Shown: one piece after another, positions 1 to 7,020 of the stretch
How the letters are laid out: every line of letters starts with the position of its first letter
Position numbering within the stretch: the first letter of the stretch is position 1
From: JANXLO01 sp043762265
GTDB lineage: Bacteria; Armatimonadota; Chthonomonadetes; Chthonomonadales; Chthonomonadaceae
Length of the DNA stretch: 23,232 nucleotides
Direction of reading: 5' to 3'
Assembly (NCBI GenBank): GCA_043762265.1
Contig: JAYUMV010000162.1
Coordinates: forward strand, 1 to 23,232
Program-made: the position numbers and the translations under genes
The notes under the pieces: model-generated
What the model was told of the DNA's origin: nothing
The model's database searches: none
What the model saw: the letters and a program-made list of their open reading frames with translations, nothing else

Positions 1-1380
1 AAGGGGCAGGCGCAGGCCGTTCTTAACCTGAACCAGAAGGCGATTCTGCGGGCGAACAGCGCCGCCAAGACGGAGGCGCGCACGGCATCGTATACCGGCC
101 TGGGAGTTACGGTCGTGGCCTTTCTGCTGGCGCTCTTCTTCGCCTCCTGGACCATTCGGGCCGCGCTCGACCCTCTGCGCACCCTGGCTCGCCAGGCAGA
201 AGAGATCGGGCGCGGACATCTGAATCAGCGGATCGTTCTAAATCGAGTCGATGAGATCGGCGCTCTGGCGGATTCGTTCAATCAGATGGCGGAGAAGCTG
301 CGGGAGGCGCGCAAGCAGGAGGAAGCGCGCCTGCGGCGCGCCGAGCGCATGTCGGATGCCGCGCTCGAAAACCTCTACGATCCGGTCATCGTGACGGATG
401 CGCAGAGCCGGATCGTACACCTGAACAAAACGGCGGAAGGTCTGTTCGGCGCGGCGGCGCGGGTCGCCGGAATCCCCATCGGCGAGGTGATCTCCGACAA
501 ACGGATTGTGGAAGCCGTCGATAGAGCCATTCATCAAGAGAGCGTCTCCGCAGCGGAAGACGAAGCCGGGTTCATCCCCTTAACCGTAGGGGAGGCCAAG
601 CGCACCTATCGCCTGCGCACCACCCCGATGCGCGATGAGGAATCGACCCTGCTCGGAGCCGTCGTGGTGCTCGAAGACATCACGCATCTGCGCGAACTCG
701 ACCGCCTGAAGACCGAGTTCATCGGAGTCGCCTCGCACGAACTGCGTACGCCGGTTACCTCCCTTCAGCTCTCGGTGCAGTTGCTGGAAGAGGGTGCGGT
801 CGGAGCCCTGACCCCAGAGCAGCGCGAAATCGTGTCGGCGCAAAAGGAAGACCTGGAGCGATTGGAACGCATGATGGGCGACTTGCTCGATATCACCCGC
901 CTCGAAGCGGGAGTGACACCGCCCCGCGTCGAGATCGTCACACCACGCGCCCTACTCAAGGCAGCTACCGAAGGCGTCGCGACCCACGCAGAGAAACAGG
1001 GAGTGGTTCTGACGACAATTGTCCCGCACCGGGTGCCTGCCGTGCGCGCCGATGCCGCGCAGATTCAGCGTGTGCTGTTGAACCTGCTCAACAATGCGAT
1101 CCGACACACTCCCTCCGGCGGCGAGATCACAGTGAGCGCTGCGGCAGACGGCAAACAGGTGCTTTTCATGGTAAAGGACACAGGCAGCGGTATTCCTGCG
1201 GAGTACCTGCCACAGATATTCGACCGTTTTGTGCAGGTGCCTGGGGCGACACGCGGCGGAGCCGGACTGGGGCTCTTCATCGCAAAAACGATTATAGAGG
1301 CGCATGGCGGCACGATACAGGCTGCCAGCGAACCAGGACAGGGCAGCGCTTTGCAGTTCAGTCTGCCTGTCGCAGACTAG
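1..1380 (+). CDS. Membrane sensor histidine kinase (HAMP-PAS-HisKA-HATPase), 5'-truncated by window edge
   Basis: The frame is open from base 1, so the start and most of the extracytoplasmic sensor lie outside the window; 459 codons are visible. The first 30 residues look like the last helix of a periplasmic sensor. They are followed by a TM segment (about residues 31-55 of the visible part), HAMP (about 55-110), PAS (about 118-230), HisKA with the SHELRTP H-box (phospho-His codon 736-738) and HATPase_c with N-box NLLNNAIRH, G1 DTGSGIP and G2 GGAGLGL. All catalytic boxes are intact, so it should be an active autokinase. The response regulator 114 bp downstream is the likely partner. The architecture is PhoR/WalK-like; the ligand cannot be told. 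The internal GTG at 115 lies inside the TM segment and is not a believable start. Confidence 0.95.
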   Translation, partial: KGQAQAVLNLNQKAILRANSAAKTEARTASYTGLGVTVVAFLLALFFASWTIRAALDPLRTLARQAEEIGRGHLNQRIVLNRVDEIGALADSFNQMAEKLREARKQEEARLRRAERMSDAALENLYDPVIVTDAQSRIVHLNKTAEGLFGAAARVAGIPIGEVISDKRIVEAVDRAIHQESVSAAEDEAGFIPLTVGEAKRTYRLRTTPMRDEESTLLGAVVVLEDITHLRELDRLKTEFIGVASHELRTPVTSLQLSVQLLEEGAVGALTPEQREIVSAQKEDLERLERMMGDLLDITRLEAGVTPPRVEIVTPRALLKAATEGVATHAEKQGVVLTTIVPHRVPAVRADAAQIQRVLLNLLNNAIRHTPSGGEITVSAAADGKQVLFMVKDTGSGIPAEYLPQIFDRFVQVPGATRGGAGLGLFIAKTIIEAHGGTIQAASEPGQGSALQFSLPVAD

Positions 1381-1391
1381 TCTACAGCCTA

Positions 1392-1473
1392 TCCTGTAAT
1401 CCTGACAATCCTGTAATCCTGTCTCAATGCATTTTATTAGACAGGATTAACAAGATTTACAGGATTTACAGGA
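1392..1473. repeat. Long imperfect palindrome built of CCTGTAAT-type units between kinase and regulator genes
   Basis: The left arm (1392-1424) consists of tandem TCCTGTAA/TCCTGACAA-type units. The right arm (1439-1473) is its near reverse complement, with units such as CAGGATTTACAGGA. The loop (1425-1438) is AT-rich. The arms would form a hairpin of about 30 bp with a few bulges in the RNA. Similar CAGGATTTACAGGAT arrays are familiar as dispersed intergenic repeats in several bacterial phyla, so this is probably a mobile-repeat relic. It sits directly upstream of the response regulator's ribosome-binding region and could affect read-through from the kinase gene. Confidence 0.7.
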
Positions 1474-1494
1474 GGGACAGGAAGGCAGAAGAAG

Positions 1495-2235
1495 ATGGCA
1501 AATATTCTTGTCATAGACGATGAAAATAATATCCGGCTCATGGTGCGACTCACGCTGCAACACAGTGGACATATTGTCCAGACAGCGGCCGATGGCACGG
1601 AGGGCCTGGACAAGTTCGGGAACGGCCTGGAATGGGACCTGGTACTGCTTGATCAGCGGATGCCTGGCATGGACGGTCTGACGGTGCTGCGTGAGATTCG
1701 CAAGCGGGACGTGCAGGCGCGGGTCATCATGGCGACGGCGTTCGGCACTATCGATCTCGCGGTCGAGGCGATGAAGCTGGGCGCGACCGACTTTCTGCGC
1801 AAACCGTTTACCGCCGAGACCCTGCGCGGAGCGGTGGAGGCCGCGCTGATGCCTGCCCCACCCCTCCCCTTTCCCACGGGCGGCATGACCTTCAGCATGA
1901 CCACGATCAACGGCTTTCGGCTGGAATCGCTGCCCACGGCGGTCAGCCATGAAGCTGGGGCGATGCGCTTTGTCTACACGGTCGCCAGTCCGACCGGCGA
2001 GCGGCGCCTCTGTTCGGTGGTGTTGAAACCACTCTTGATGGAACTTGTGAAGGCCCATACCGACCGCGATACCCTGCCGGGCGGAGAGCGTTTCTGGCAC
2101 GCACTCGGCGAAGAGTCGCTCGCCAACTACGTCTGGCAGAACGCCGATTTCCCCCTCAGTGACCGCCTCGATATCGAAGAGCTCACCGGGGGCATGCGCC
2201 GCTGGATCGATGCCGTCCTGGCGATTCCCGCATAG
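1495..2235 (+). CDS. Response regulator with receiver domain and unrecognised C-terminal output region
   Basis: Residues 1-120 form a standard REC domain: acidic pair D8-D9, phospho-acceptor D53 in LLDQRMPGMDG, switch T81 and conserved K103 in LRKPF. The order (DQRMPGMDG, then a TAFG segment) is like NtrC/AtoC-type receivers. The remaining about 125 residues show no helix-turn-helix, AAA+, GGDEF or HD-GYP motif. They look like a small alpha/beta domain ending in a helix-rich stretch (FWHALGEESLANYVW), so output may be protein-protein rather than DNA binding. The ATG at 1495 is preceded by AGGAAGG at 9 nt. It lies between the kinase gene and the KdpD-like gene, the latter starting 11 nt after its stop, so the three probably act together. 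Confidence 0.92.
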   Translation: MANILVIDDENNIRLMVRLTLQHSGHIVQTAADGTEGLDKFGNGLEWDLVLLDQRMPGMDGLTVLREIRKRDVQARVIMATAFGTIDLAVEAMKLGATDFLRKPFTAETLRGAVEAALMPAPPLPFPTGGMTFSMTTINGFRLESLPTAVSHEAGAMRFVYTVASPTGERRLCSVVLKPLLMELVKAHTDRDTLPGGERFWHALGEESLANYVWQNADFPLSDRLDIEELTGGMRRWIDAVLAIPA

Positions 2236-2246
2236 GAGAGCCTTCC

Positions 2247-3398
2247 ATGGAACAGAGAGGAGAGAAAGATCGACGTCCGACGCCGGAGGAGCTGCTTGCG
2301 AAGGTGATGCATTCGGAGCGGCAGGAGAAGCGCGGCAGGCTAAAAATCTTTCTGGGTTTTGCAGCGGGCGTTGGCAAGACCTTCGAGATGCTGTGCGAGG
2401 CGAACCGACGGAAGCAGCGTGGCCAGGATGTCATCATCGGCTATATCGAAACACACAAGCGTCAGGGCACCGAAGAGCAACTGGGCGATCTGGAGATCGT
2501 CACACGCAAGCAGATCGACTATCGCGGCACGACGTTGGAAGAGATGGACACCGAAGCGATTCTGCAGCGGCATCCGCACACGGTCCTGGTCGATGAGTTC
2601 GCGCACACCAACGCTCCAGGCTCTGCACGAGAGAAGCGGTGGCAGGATGTGGAGGTCCTACTGGATGCGGGCATCAATGTCCTGACGACTTTGAACGTCC
2701 AGCATCTGGAGAGTTTGAACGATACGGTGCAGGAGATCACCGGGGTCCGAGTTCGGGAGACGGTGCCGGACCGCATCGTGCGCGAAGCCGACGAAGTCAA
2801 GATGGTGGACATCACGCCGCGCGCCCTGATCCACCGCCTGGAGCGCGGCGACATCTATGCGCGCGACAAGGTGCAGGCGGCGCTCGGCAACTGGTTTCGC
2901 GAGGGCAACCTCAGCGCCCTCCGTGAGATCGCTTTACGGGAGATCGCGCAGGAGGTCGAAGACGATATCTCCGCCTACCGTAAAGAGAAACATGTCACCG
3001 AGCCCTGGAATACGAAGGACCGTATCATGGTCTGCATCAGCCCGGACCGCTCCTCGATGCGCCTGATCCGTCGCGGTTGGCGCATCTCGCAGCGCCTGCA
3101 CGCCGAGATCATCGGCGTTTTCGTCGAAAGCCGTCCCCTCACCGAAGAAGACAAAGAGATCCTCAAGAACGACTTCGCTCTCGCCGACCGCCTCAAAATC
3201 CCGGTCGTTACCCTCACCGGCGATGTTGCCACCCAGGTGATTCAGTACGCCCGTGAGAACCGCATCACGCAGATCGTCCTCGGCCATTCCGACCGAACCC
3301 GCTGGCAGGAGTTCCTGCACGGCTCCATCATCAATCGCCTCACCGAAAGCCTCCGCACCATCGACATCCTCCTCGTCGCCGCCGAAGAAGACAGTTGA
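2247..3398 (+). CDS. Stand-alone KdpD N-terminal sensor protein (KdpD ATP-binding domain + UspA domain)
   Basis: The 383 residues match only the cytoplasmic N-terminal half of KdpD. The KdpD domain (about 30-240) has Walker A GFAAGVGKT (37-45), Walker B VLVDEFAHTN (113-122) and the NVQHLESLND signature. A UspA-like domain (about 256-380) includes VLGHSDRTRWQEF. The TM region, HisKA and HATPase domains of full-length KdpD (about 900 residues) are absent, and the stop is followed by an unrelated convergent gene, so this is a natural short form. Such short KdpD proteins are known in cyanobacteria and Deinococcus. No kdpFABC gene is in the window. AGGAGAG lies 6 nt before the ATG. A role as a K+/second-messenger-sensing adaptor for the neighbouring kinase and regulator is inference. 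Confidence 0.93.
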   Translation: MEQRGEKDRRPTPEELLAKVMHSERQEKRGRLKIFLGFAAGVGKTFEMLCEANRRKQRGQDVIIGYIETHKRQGTEEQLGDLEIVTRKQIDYRGTTLEEMDTEAILQRHPHTVLVDEFAHTNAPGSAREKRWQDVEVLLDAGINVLTTLNVQHLESLNDTVQEITGVRVRETVPDRIVREADEVKMVDITPRALIHRLERGDIYARDKVQAALGNWFREGNLSALREIALREIAQEVEDDISAYRKEKHVTEPWNTKDRIMVCISPDRSSMRLIRRGWRISQRLHAEIIGVFVESRPLTEEDKEILKNDFALADRLKIPVVTLTGDVATQVIQYARENRITQIVLGHSDRTRWQEFLHGSIINRLTESLRTIDILLVAAEEDS

Positions 3399-3414
3399 TC
3401 TAGCGTGTGGATGA

Positions 3415-4443
3415 TTAGGTCGCCCGGTTAAACGCGAAAAGGGAGACATAGACGGCCTTTCCGCGTGTTGGCTCCTTCGTCGGAGGCGCTTTACGAAACA
3501 GACTGCGGAGCATTTTCGGCATTGTCCCCTCGTCGGCAGCCTCCATCTCTCTCCTCGTCATCTCTTCGAGGTATTGCCCTGCAAAATCCGGACCGGTGAG
3601 AGAGCGAGAGCGATAATTCCCATAGTTCGCCCCATCGACAATTGCGATTGGGCTCTCGGGGCAGGCAGCGACAGCCGCTTCCAGCCTTTCCTGGCGCTGA
3701 TGGCGGGCGCGAAACATCTCAGAGCGCAACTCCCCAAGACGCGAGACGCCGAAAGGCGTCATCGATGGCCTGGGTGAGGTCGCCTCGCTTTCCCATACCA
3801 GAGCGGTCAGGCCGTAACATCCGAACAAGAGCGGTCTCCAGAGCGCTGCAAAATAGGCAGGGGAAGGTGCGATTTCGAGGCCTACAGGCTGATCCTCGAC
3901 AAAAAACAACGCACCGGTCTGTCCTGCCAACAGTTCGATCTGCCGCGACAATCGCTGCATCTGTGGGATGCGTTCCGCAGCACCCGTATTCTGAAAATGG
4001 AACAGTCCGAGTTGCCTCAGCCGATCTGCAAAAGCATTTACTTCCGGCAACATACGCGCATATTTTGGGTCCGTCTGGTTCATCCACGAGCGCTGCCGCC
4101 ACAGCAGCGGCATGATAGAGCATTGCGTCAGATCGAAGTGTGCCAGAACTGAGGTGGCGGGTACCAGTTCAACGAGAGGCTGAATCTCGCCCCTGTTTTG
4201 CTCCGCCGGTAGCATAAGGTGGAGCGGCACCAGGACACGTCGTGGATCCTGATGATTCTGCGGACGCGGAGGGATGGCGTCAGAACCGTATCCTGCTGCG
4301 TCAGCTTCGCTGGGAAGCAGCAACGCCTCGGTAGCGTGTGGGGATGTAATGGGCACGACCGTCAGGCATCCGGCCTGTTGGGGTGTTCCAAAGCGATAGT
4401 CGCTCAGGTCGAGGTGATCTCCGGTCAGGAGGCGACAGTCCAT
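3415..4443 (-). CDS. ARPP-1/DUF6569-like domain protein
   Basis: This 342-residue soluble protein is the last gene of the minus-strand operon. The frame stays open to 4626, but the ATG at 4443 is the real start: GGAGGTG stands 5 nt before it, and it overlaps the preceding VWA gene by 19 nt. The mid part carries LPAEQNRGEIQPLV, a run ending in an RQRSW element, and then VEDQPVGLEIAPSPAYFAAL WRPLL. This resembles the ARPP-1 (DUF6569) pattern of a Q-N-R motif, a hydrophobic strand with a conserved W, and a C-terminal 'G-xx-E/D-hF-sp-xxF-xxxW-xxLL' segment. ARPP-1 domains have been linked by others to ADP-ribosylglycohydrolase and rhodanese-phosphatase contexts; no activity is proven. The C-terminal 80 residues are basic and unrecognised. 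Family assignment is by eye and tentative; the CDS itself is solid. Confidence 0.83.
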   Translation of the reverse strand: MDCRLLTGDHLDLSDYRFGTPQQAGCLTVVPITSPHATEALLLPSEADAAGYGSDAIPPRPQNHQDPRRVLVPLHLMLPAEQNRGEIQPLVELVPATSVLAHFDLTQCSIMPLLWRQRSWMNQTDPKYARMLPEVNAFADRLRQLGLFHFQNTGAAERIPQMQRLSRQIELLAGQTGALFFVEDQPVGLEIAPSPAYFAALWRPLLFGCYGLTALVWESEATSPRPSMTPFGVSRLGELRSEMFRARHQRQERLEAAVAACPESPIAIVDGANYGNYRSRSLTGPDFAGQYLEEMTRREMEAADEGTMPKMLRSLFRKAPPTKEPTRGKAVYVSLFAFNRAT

Positions 4444-5777
4444 TCCAGCACCTCCGTTTCCCAGTTCTGCTGACGTGCAAGCAGGGCATTGAAGATCCGC
4501 GGGCGGGCGGTTTGGGGAGAGGCCAGAAGATCGAGAACCTGCAATACGGTACGGAAATCCAGCTCCGTTCGAAGGGGAATCGCCATTAGACCCGCGCAGG
4601 TCGCACCTTCGGGAGAGATTACGCATAGATCGGGTTCGACGTGGCAGCAGACGATGGGGAGAGAGATTCCGAGCGTTCGGATCGTTGCCAGGATACGGGC
4701 GGCATCGCCTGCGTTCAAGTTCTCATAGCCATCGGTCACGAACACGACGAGTTCCGGTTCGCCTTCCAGGGCGTCGATCAAGGCGCGTCCGAAATCCGTT
4801 GGGCCTTCTGGGGCGGGCGGCCAGCCAAATCCGCCGATCGTGAAGGCGCGGAGGTCGGAGCATTTCGTCTGCAACACGCGTTCGAACGCCACTGCCAGTG
4901 CAATGGGTGCAAACTCCTGCCCTTGAGAGCCGCGCATGGAGGCCGAAGCATCCAGAATGAGAGCGATCTTTCCGGAGAGGTCCGGCAGCGCGGAGGCGCA
5001 GTGCGTGACTGCCGTTTCCAACTGCTGGACGAGCTCCGGCGAAGTTCCCACGCGATAGAACTGCCGCAGCAACGGGACGAGAACCTCGGCAGGGAAGGTT
5101 TCGTCGGTAGGCGTTTCGCGTGCTGTCGGTTCGAACGTCTCGGGCGGCTCCCTAAGACTGACGGAGAGGGAGTTGAGCAGGCGTCGAACCTGGGTTTCCC
5201 CTCCTCCATAGCGCCGCACCATCGCAGGCAGCGGAACTTCCTCTCCGTCCTGTTGAGAAATGCGAGCCCAATAACGGGTTAGGCTGTCGCCGAGCGCGTG
5301 TTCCAGACACTCCCGGATCACAACGGTCCGCGTACGCACCAGGGTTTCGATCTCCGGGTGCTGCAGAAGGTAAGAGACGACGGCGCGTGCGGCATGCCGA
5401 TGCTCGGCACGCAAACGGCATACCGCCTGAAAAACGGTAAGAACATGTTCCGTAGGCAGTGTGACGAGCAGAAAGAGCGTGATTCGCTCATACGCATTTC
5501 GCAGATCGCGAGGCAACTTCCGGCGCGATTCGGTGAGGAGCACGAGCAGAATGCGGGCCTGCTGCCAGGGATGAATCCCCTCCGCGAACGCGATCAGAGC
5601 ATAGAATTCCGGATCGGACTCGAATGCGGTGCGGTGCAACGCCTCGTCCGTCCAGAGGACGGATAGGTCGTCGCTGCATAAGACCAATGGCTCCGGATAG
5701 GTACAGACATGGGACAGCATTCGCGGATCGATCGGTTTTCCTCCTGGTCCTGCGCCCTCTTCAGGCAGGTTTTTCAT
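4425..5777 (-). CDS. Cytosolic protein with helical N-terminal domain and C-terminal VWA domain (Ro60/TROVE-like layout)
   Basis: From the ATG at 5777 the product has 450 residues, with no signal peptide or TM segment. Residues about 20-200 are almost all helical, HEAT-like. They are followed by a linker and a VWA domain from about residue 268, with a complete MIDAS: DASAS (D276, S278, S280), T327 in GPTDFGRAL and D349 in VTDGYEN. A helical module followed by VWA is the layout of TROVE/Ro60 RNA-binding proteins, but sequence identity could not be checked. The ATG overlaps the stop of the upstream gene by 17 nt and lacks a Shine-Dalgarno, suggesting translational coupling. An alternative ATG at 5720 has AGGAGGA about 17 nt upstream, which is too far to be convincing. 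Likely the cytosolic partner of the membrane proteins encoded upstream. Confidence 0.88.
   Translation of the reverse strand: MKNLPEEGAGPGGKPIDPRMLSHVCTYPEPLVLCSDDLSVLWTDEALHRTAFESDPEFYALIAFAEGIHPWQQARILLVLLTESRRKLPRDLRNAYERITLFLLVTLPTEHVLTVFQAVCRLRAEHRHAARAVVSYLLQHPEIETLVRTRTVVIRECLEHALGDSLTRYWARISQQDGEEVPLPAMVRRYGGGETQVRRLLNSLSVSLREPPETFEPTARETPTDETFPAEVLVPLLRQFYRVGTSPELVQQLETAVTHCASALPDLSGKIALILDASASMRGSQGQEFAPIALAVAFERVLQTKCSDLRAFTIGGFGWPPAPEGPTDFGRALIDALEGEPELVVFVTDGYENLNAGDAARILATIRTLGISLPIVCCHVEPDLCVISPEGATCAGLMAIPLRTELDFRTVLQVLDLLASPQTARPRIFNALLARQQNWETEVLEWTVAS
4449..4455 (-). promoter_or_regulatory. Ribosome-binding site deciding the start of the ARPP-1-like gene
   Basis: On the minus strand GGAGGTG is followed by 5 nt and the ATG at 4443. 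It lies inside the end of the VWA gene, which points to translational coupling and excludes the longer open frame to 4626. Confidence 0.8.
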
Positions 5778-7014
5778 GGGGTACGGGTGGGGGGGGCTTG
5801 CTGCCGGGTTTCCCGGCGGTCTCCGGTGATTTGCGCCCCACACTTTCGATATGGTTGATGGTCATTCGGTAGGGTTGCAGGCGCATGGGCGGGAGAGAGA
5901 GGATCGGCATGGTCTCCACCGGCGGCGCTGGCGCTTCTTCCCAGACCAGGCAGATGAGGAATCCAACGACGAACCCGAAGAGTCCTGCCCCGAACAGCCG
6001 AGCGATGATCTCCACCTGGGAAATGGCCGCGAACAGAAACGCCACGCCAGCGACCCAACCCGCGATCAGGCCCACCAGGGGAGCGACCTTGCGCGACACG
6101 TTCGGCACCAGCCGACTGAGGCAGCTACCGATCAGCATGAAACAGAAGGTCCAGCCGATCAGGCGGAGTATGACGACAAAGAGCGGAGAGAGATGGTTCG
6201 CGATAGCGCCGAACACCAGTTGGCTCAGCGCGGCGCACCCGAATGCGCTGACGAACGCGATCCCCACCCTCCGTGCCGCGACAGCCCCCTCCAAAATGGG
6301 TTTGCGATAGTGACGGCGATACCAGAGGTTTTCTGCGCCGATCAGCGCCAGCGCCAGCAGCCCCGAAGTCAGTCCGAACCAGGCGCCGACCACGAGCGCG
6401 GCGTAGAGGATACCAGGGTGAACGCCTAAGAAGTTGCGCGGTCCGTGCGCGATATCGAACTCGGCGACAAGCTGTTTCCGTTGTCGCGCATGGGCAGCGC
6501 CCGCAAAAGTCAGGGTGCGTCCTTCCAGCAGAACCGTTCCCTCGAACCGCGTCGGGTCGGGATCGAAGTGATTCTGGAAATAGTTGACGTAGACACGATA
6601 GTGGCCTTTGGGAGCGGAGTTCCGGGGCCAGTGAATGTTTTCGACAGCATTGGAGGAGGCGGTCGCGCCGTCCGCATTCATGTCGAAGTCCAGTTCCCCC
6701 CCGGACTCCGCACGTGGATGCCCATAGAAGATCAGTTCGCCTGCGGGATCCTGGCACGAGAGGTCGAGATCGTTGCGGTTATGCCACTTGAGCGTGACCT
6801 GAATATCGCCGGTCTTCAGGTGGTCCTGGGTCGAACGCCGCACTTCGCCGAGGCTGAACAGCAGGGAGCGTGCGGACTGATCGGCGAGCATGCCCTGCAT
6901 GTCCACGCCGCTAAAGAGCAGTTCGAGCGCCCCGGCGAGGAGCAGGCAGGTAGCGCAACCGATCAAAGCGAAGCGCAGGCGAGCGCCAAGTTGTGGGCGC
7001 AGGTTCTTCCACAT
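5761..7014 (-). CDS. Polytopic membrane protein with extracytoplasmic DUF2135/YfaP-like domain
   Basis: The product has 417 residues. After a first TM helix (about 13-34), residues 68-172 form an exported beta-rich domain: VTLKWHNRNDLDLSCQDP, then FYGHP, SGGELDFDMNADG, ENIHWP and PKGHYRVYVNYF. This closely follows the DUF2135/YfaP pattern ('L-x-W-x-x-x-D-h-D-L-x-x-x-x-P-x-G', 'GG-x-L-D-x-D', 'P-x-G-x-Y-x-V'). Five or six TM helices follow (about 199-230, 249-275, 277-300, 311-331, 338-358), then a proline-rich C-terminal tail of about 58 residues, probably cytosolic. The ATG is 6 nt after the preceding stop with no clear Shine-Dalgarno, consistent with coupling. DUF2135 domains are often found near VWA proteins; here VWA genes lie on both sides. 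The biochemical role is unknown. Confidence 0.88.
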   Translation of the reverse strand: MWKNLRPQLGARLRFALIGCATCLLLAGALELLFSGVDMQGMLADQSARSLLFSLGEVRRSTQDHLKTGDIQVTLKWHNRNDLDLSCQDPAGELIFYGHPRAESGGELDFDMNADGATASSNAVENIHWPRNSAPKGHYRVYVNYFQNHFDPDPTRFEGTVLLEGRTLTFAGAAHARQRKQLVAEFDIAHGPRNFLGVHPGILYAALVVGAWFGLTSGLLALALIGAENLWYRRHYRKPILEGAVAARRVGIAFVSAFGCAALSQLVFGAIANHLSPLFVVILRLIGWTFCFMLIGSCLSRLVPNVSRKVAPLVGLIAGWVAGVAFLFAAISQVEIIARLFGAGLFGFVVGFLICLVWEEAPAPPVETMPILSLPPMRLQPYRMTINHIESVGRKSPETAGKPGSKPPPPVPHEKPA

Positions 7015-7020
7015 AGGGTG

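Noticed and set aside
2247..3398. Possibility that the short KdpD is a frameshifted full-length kdpD.
   Set aside because: No TM, HisKA or HATPase coding follows; a convergent unrelated gene ends 16 nt after its stop.
3399..3414. Possible terminator between convergent genes.
   Set aside because: Only 16 nt with no inverted repeat or T run.
4444..4626. N-terminal extension of the ARPP-1-like gene.
   Set aside because: It would overlap the VWA gene by about 200 nt, is low-complexity, and a GGAGGTG site marks the ATG at 4443.
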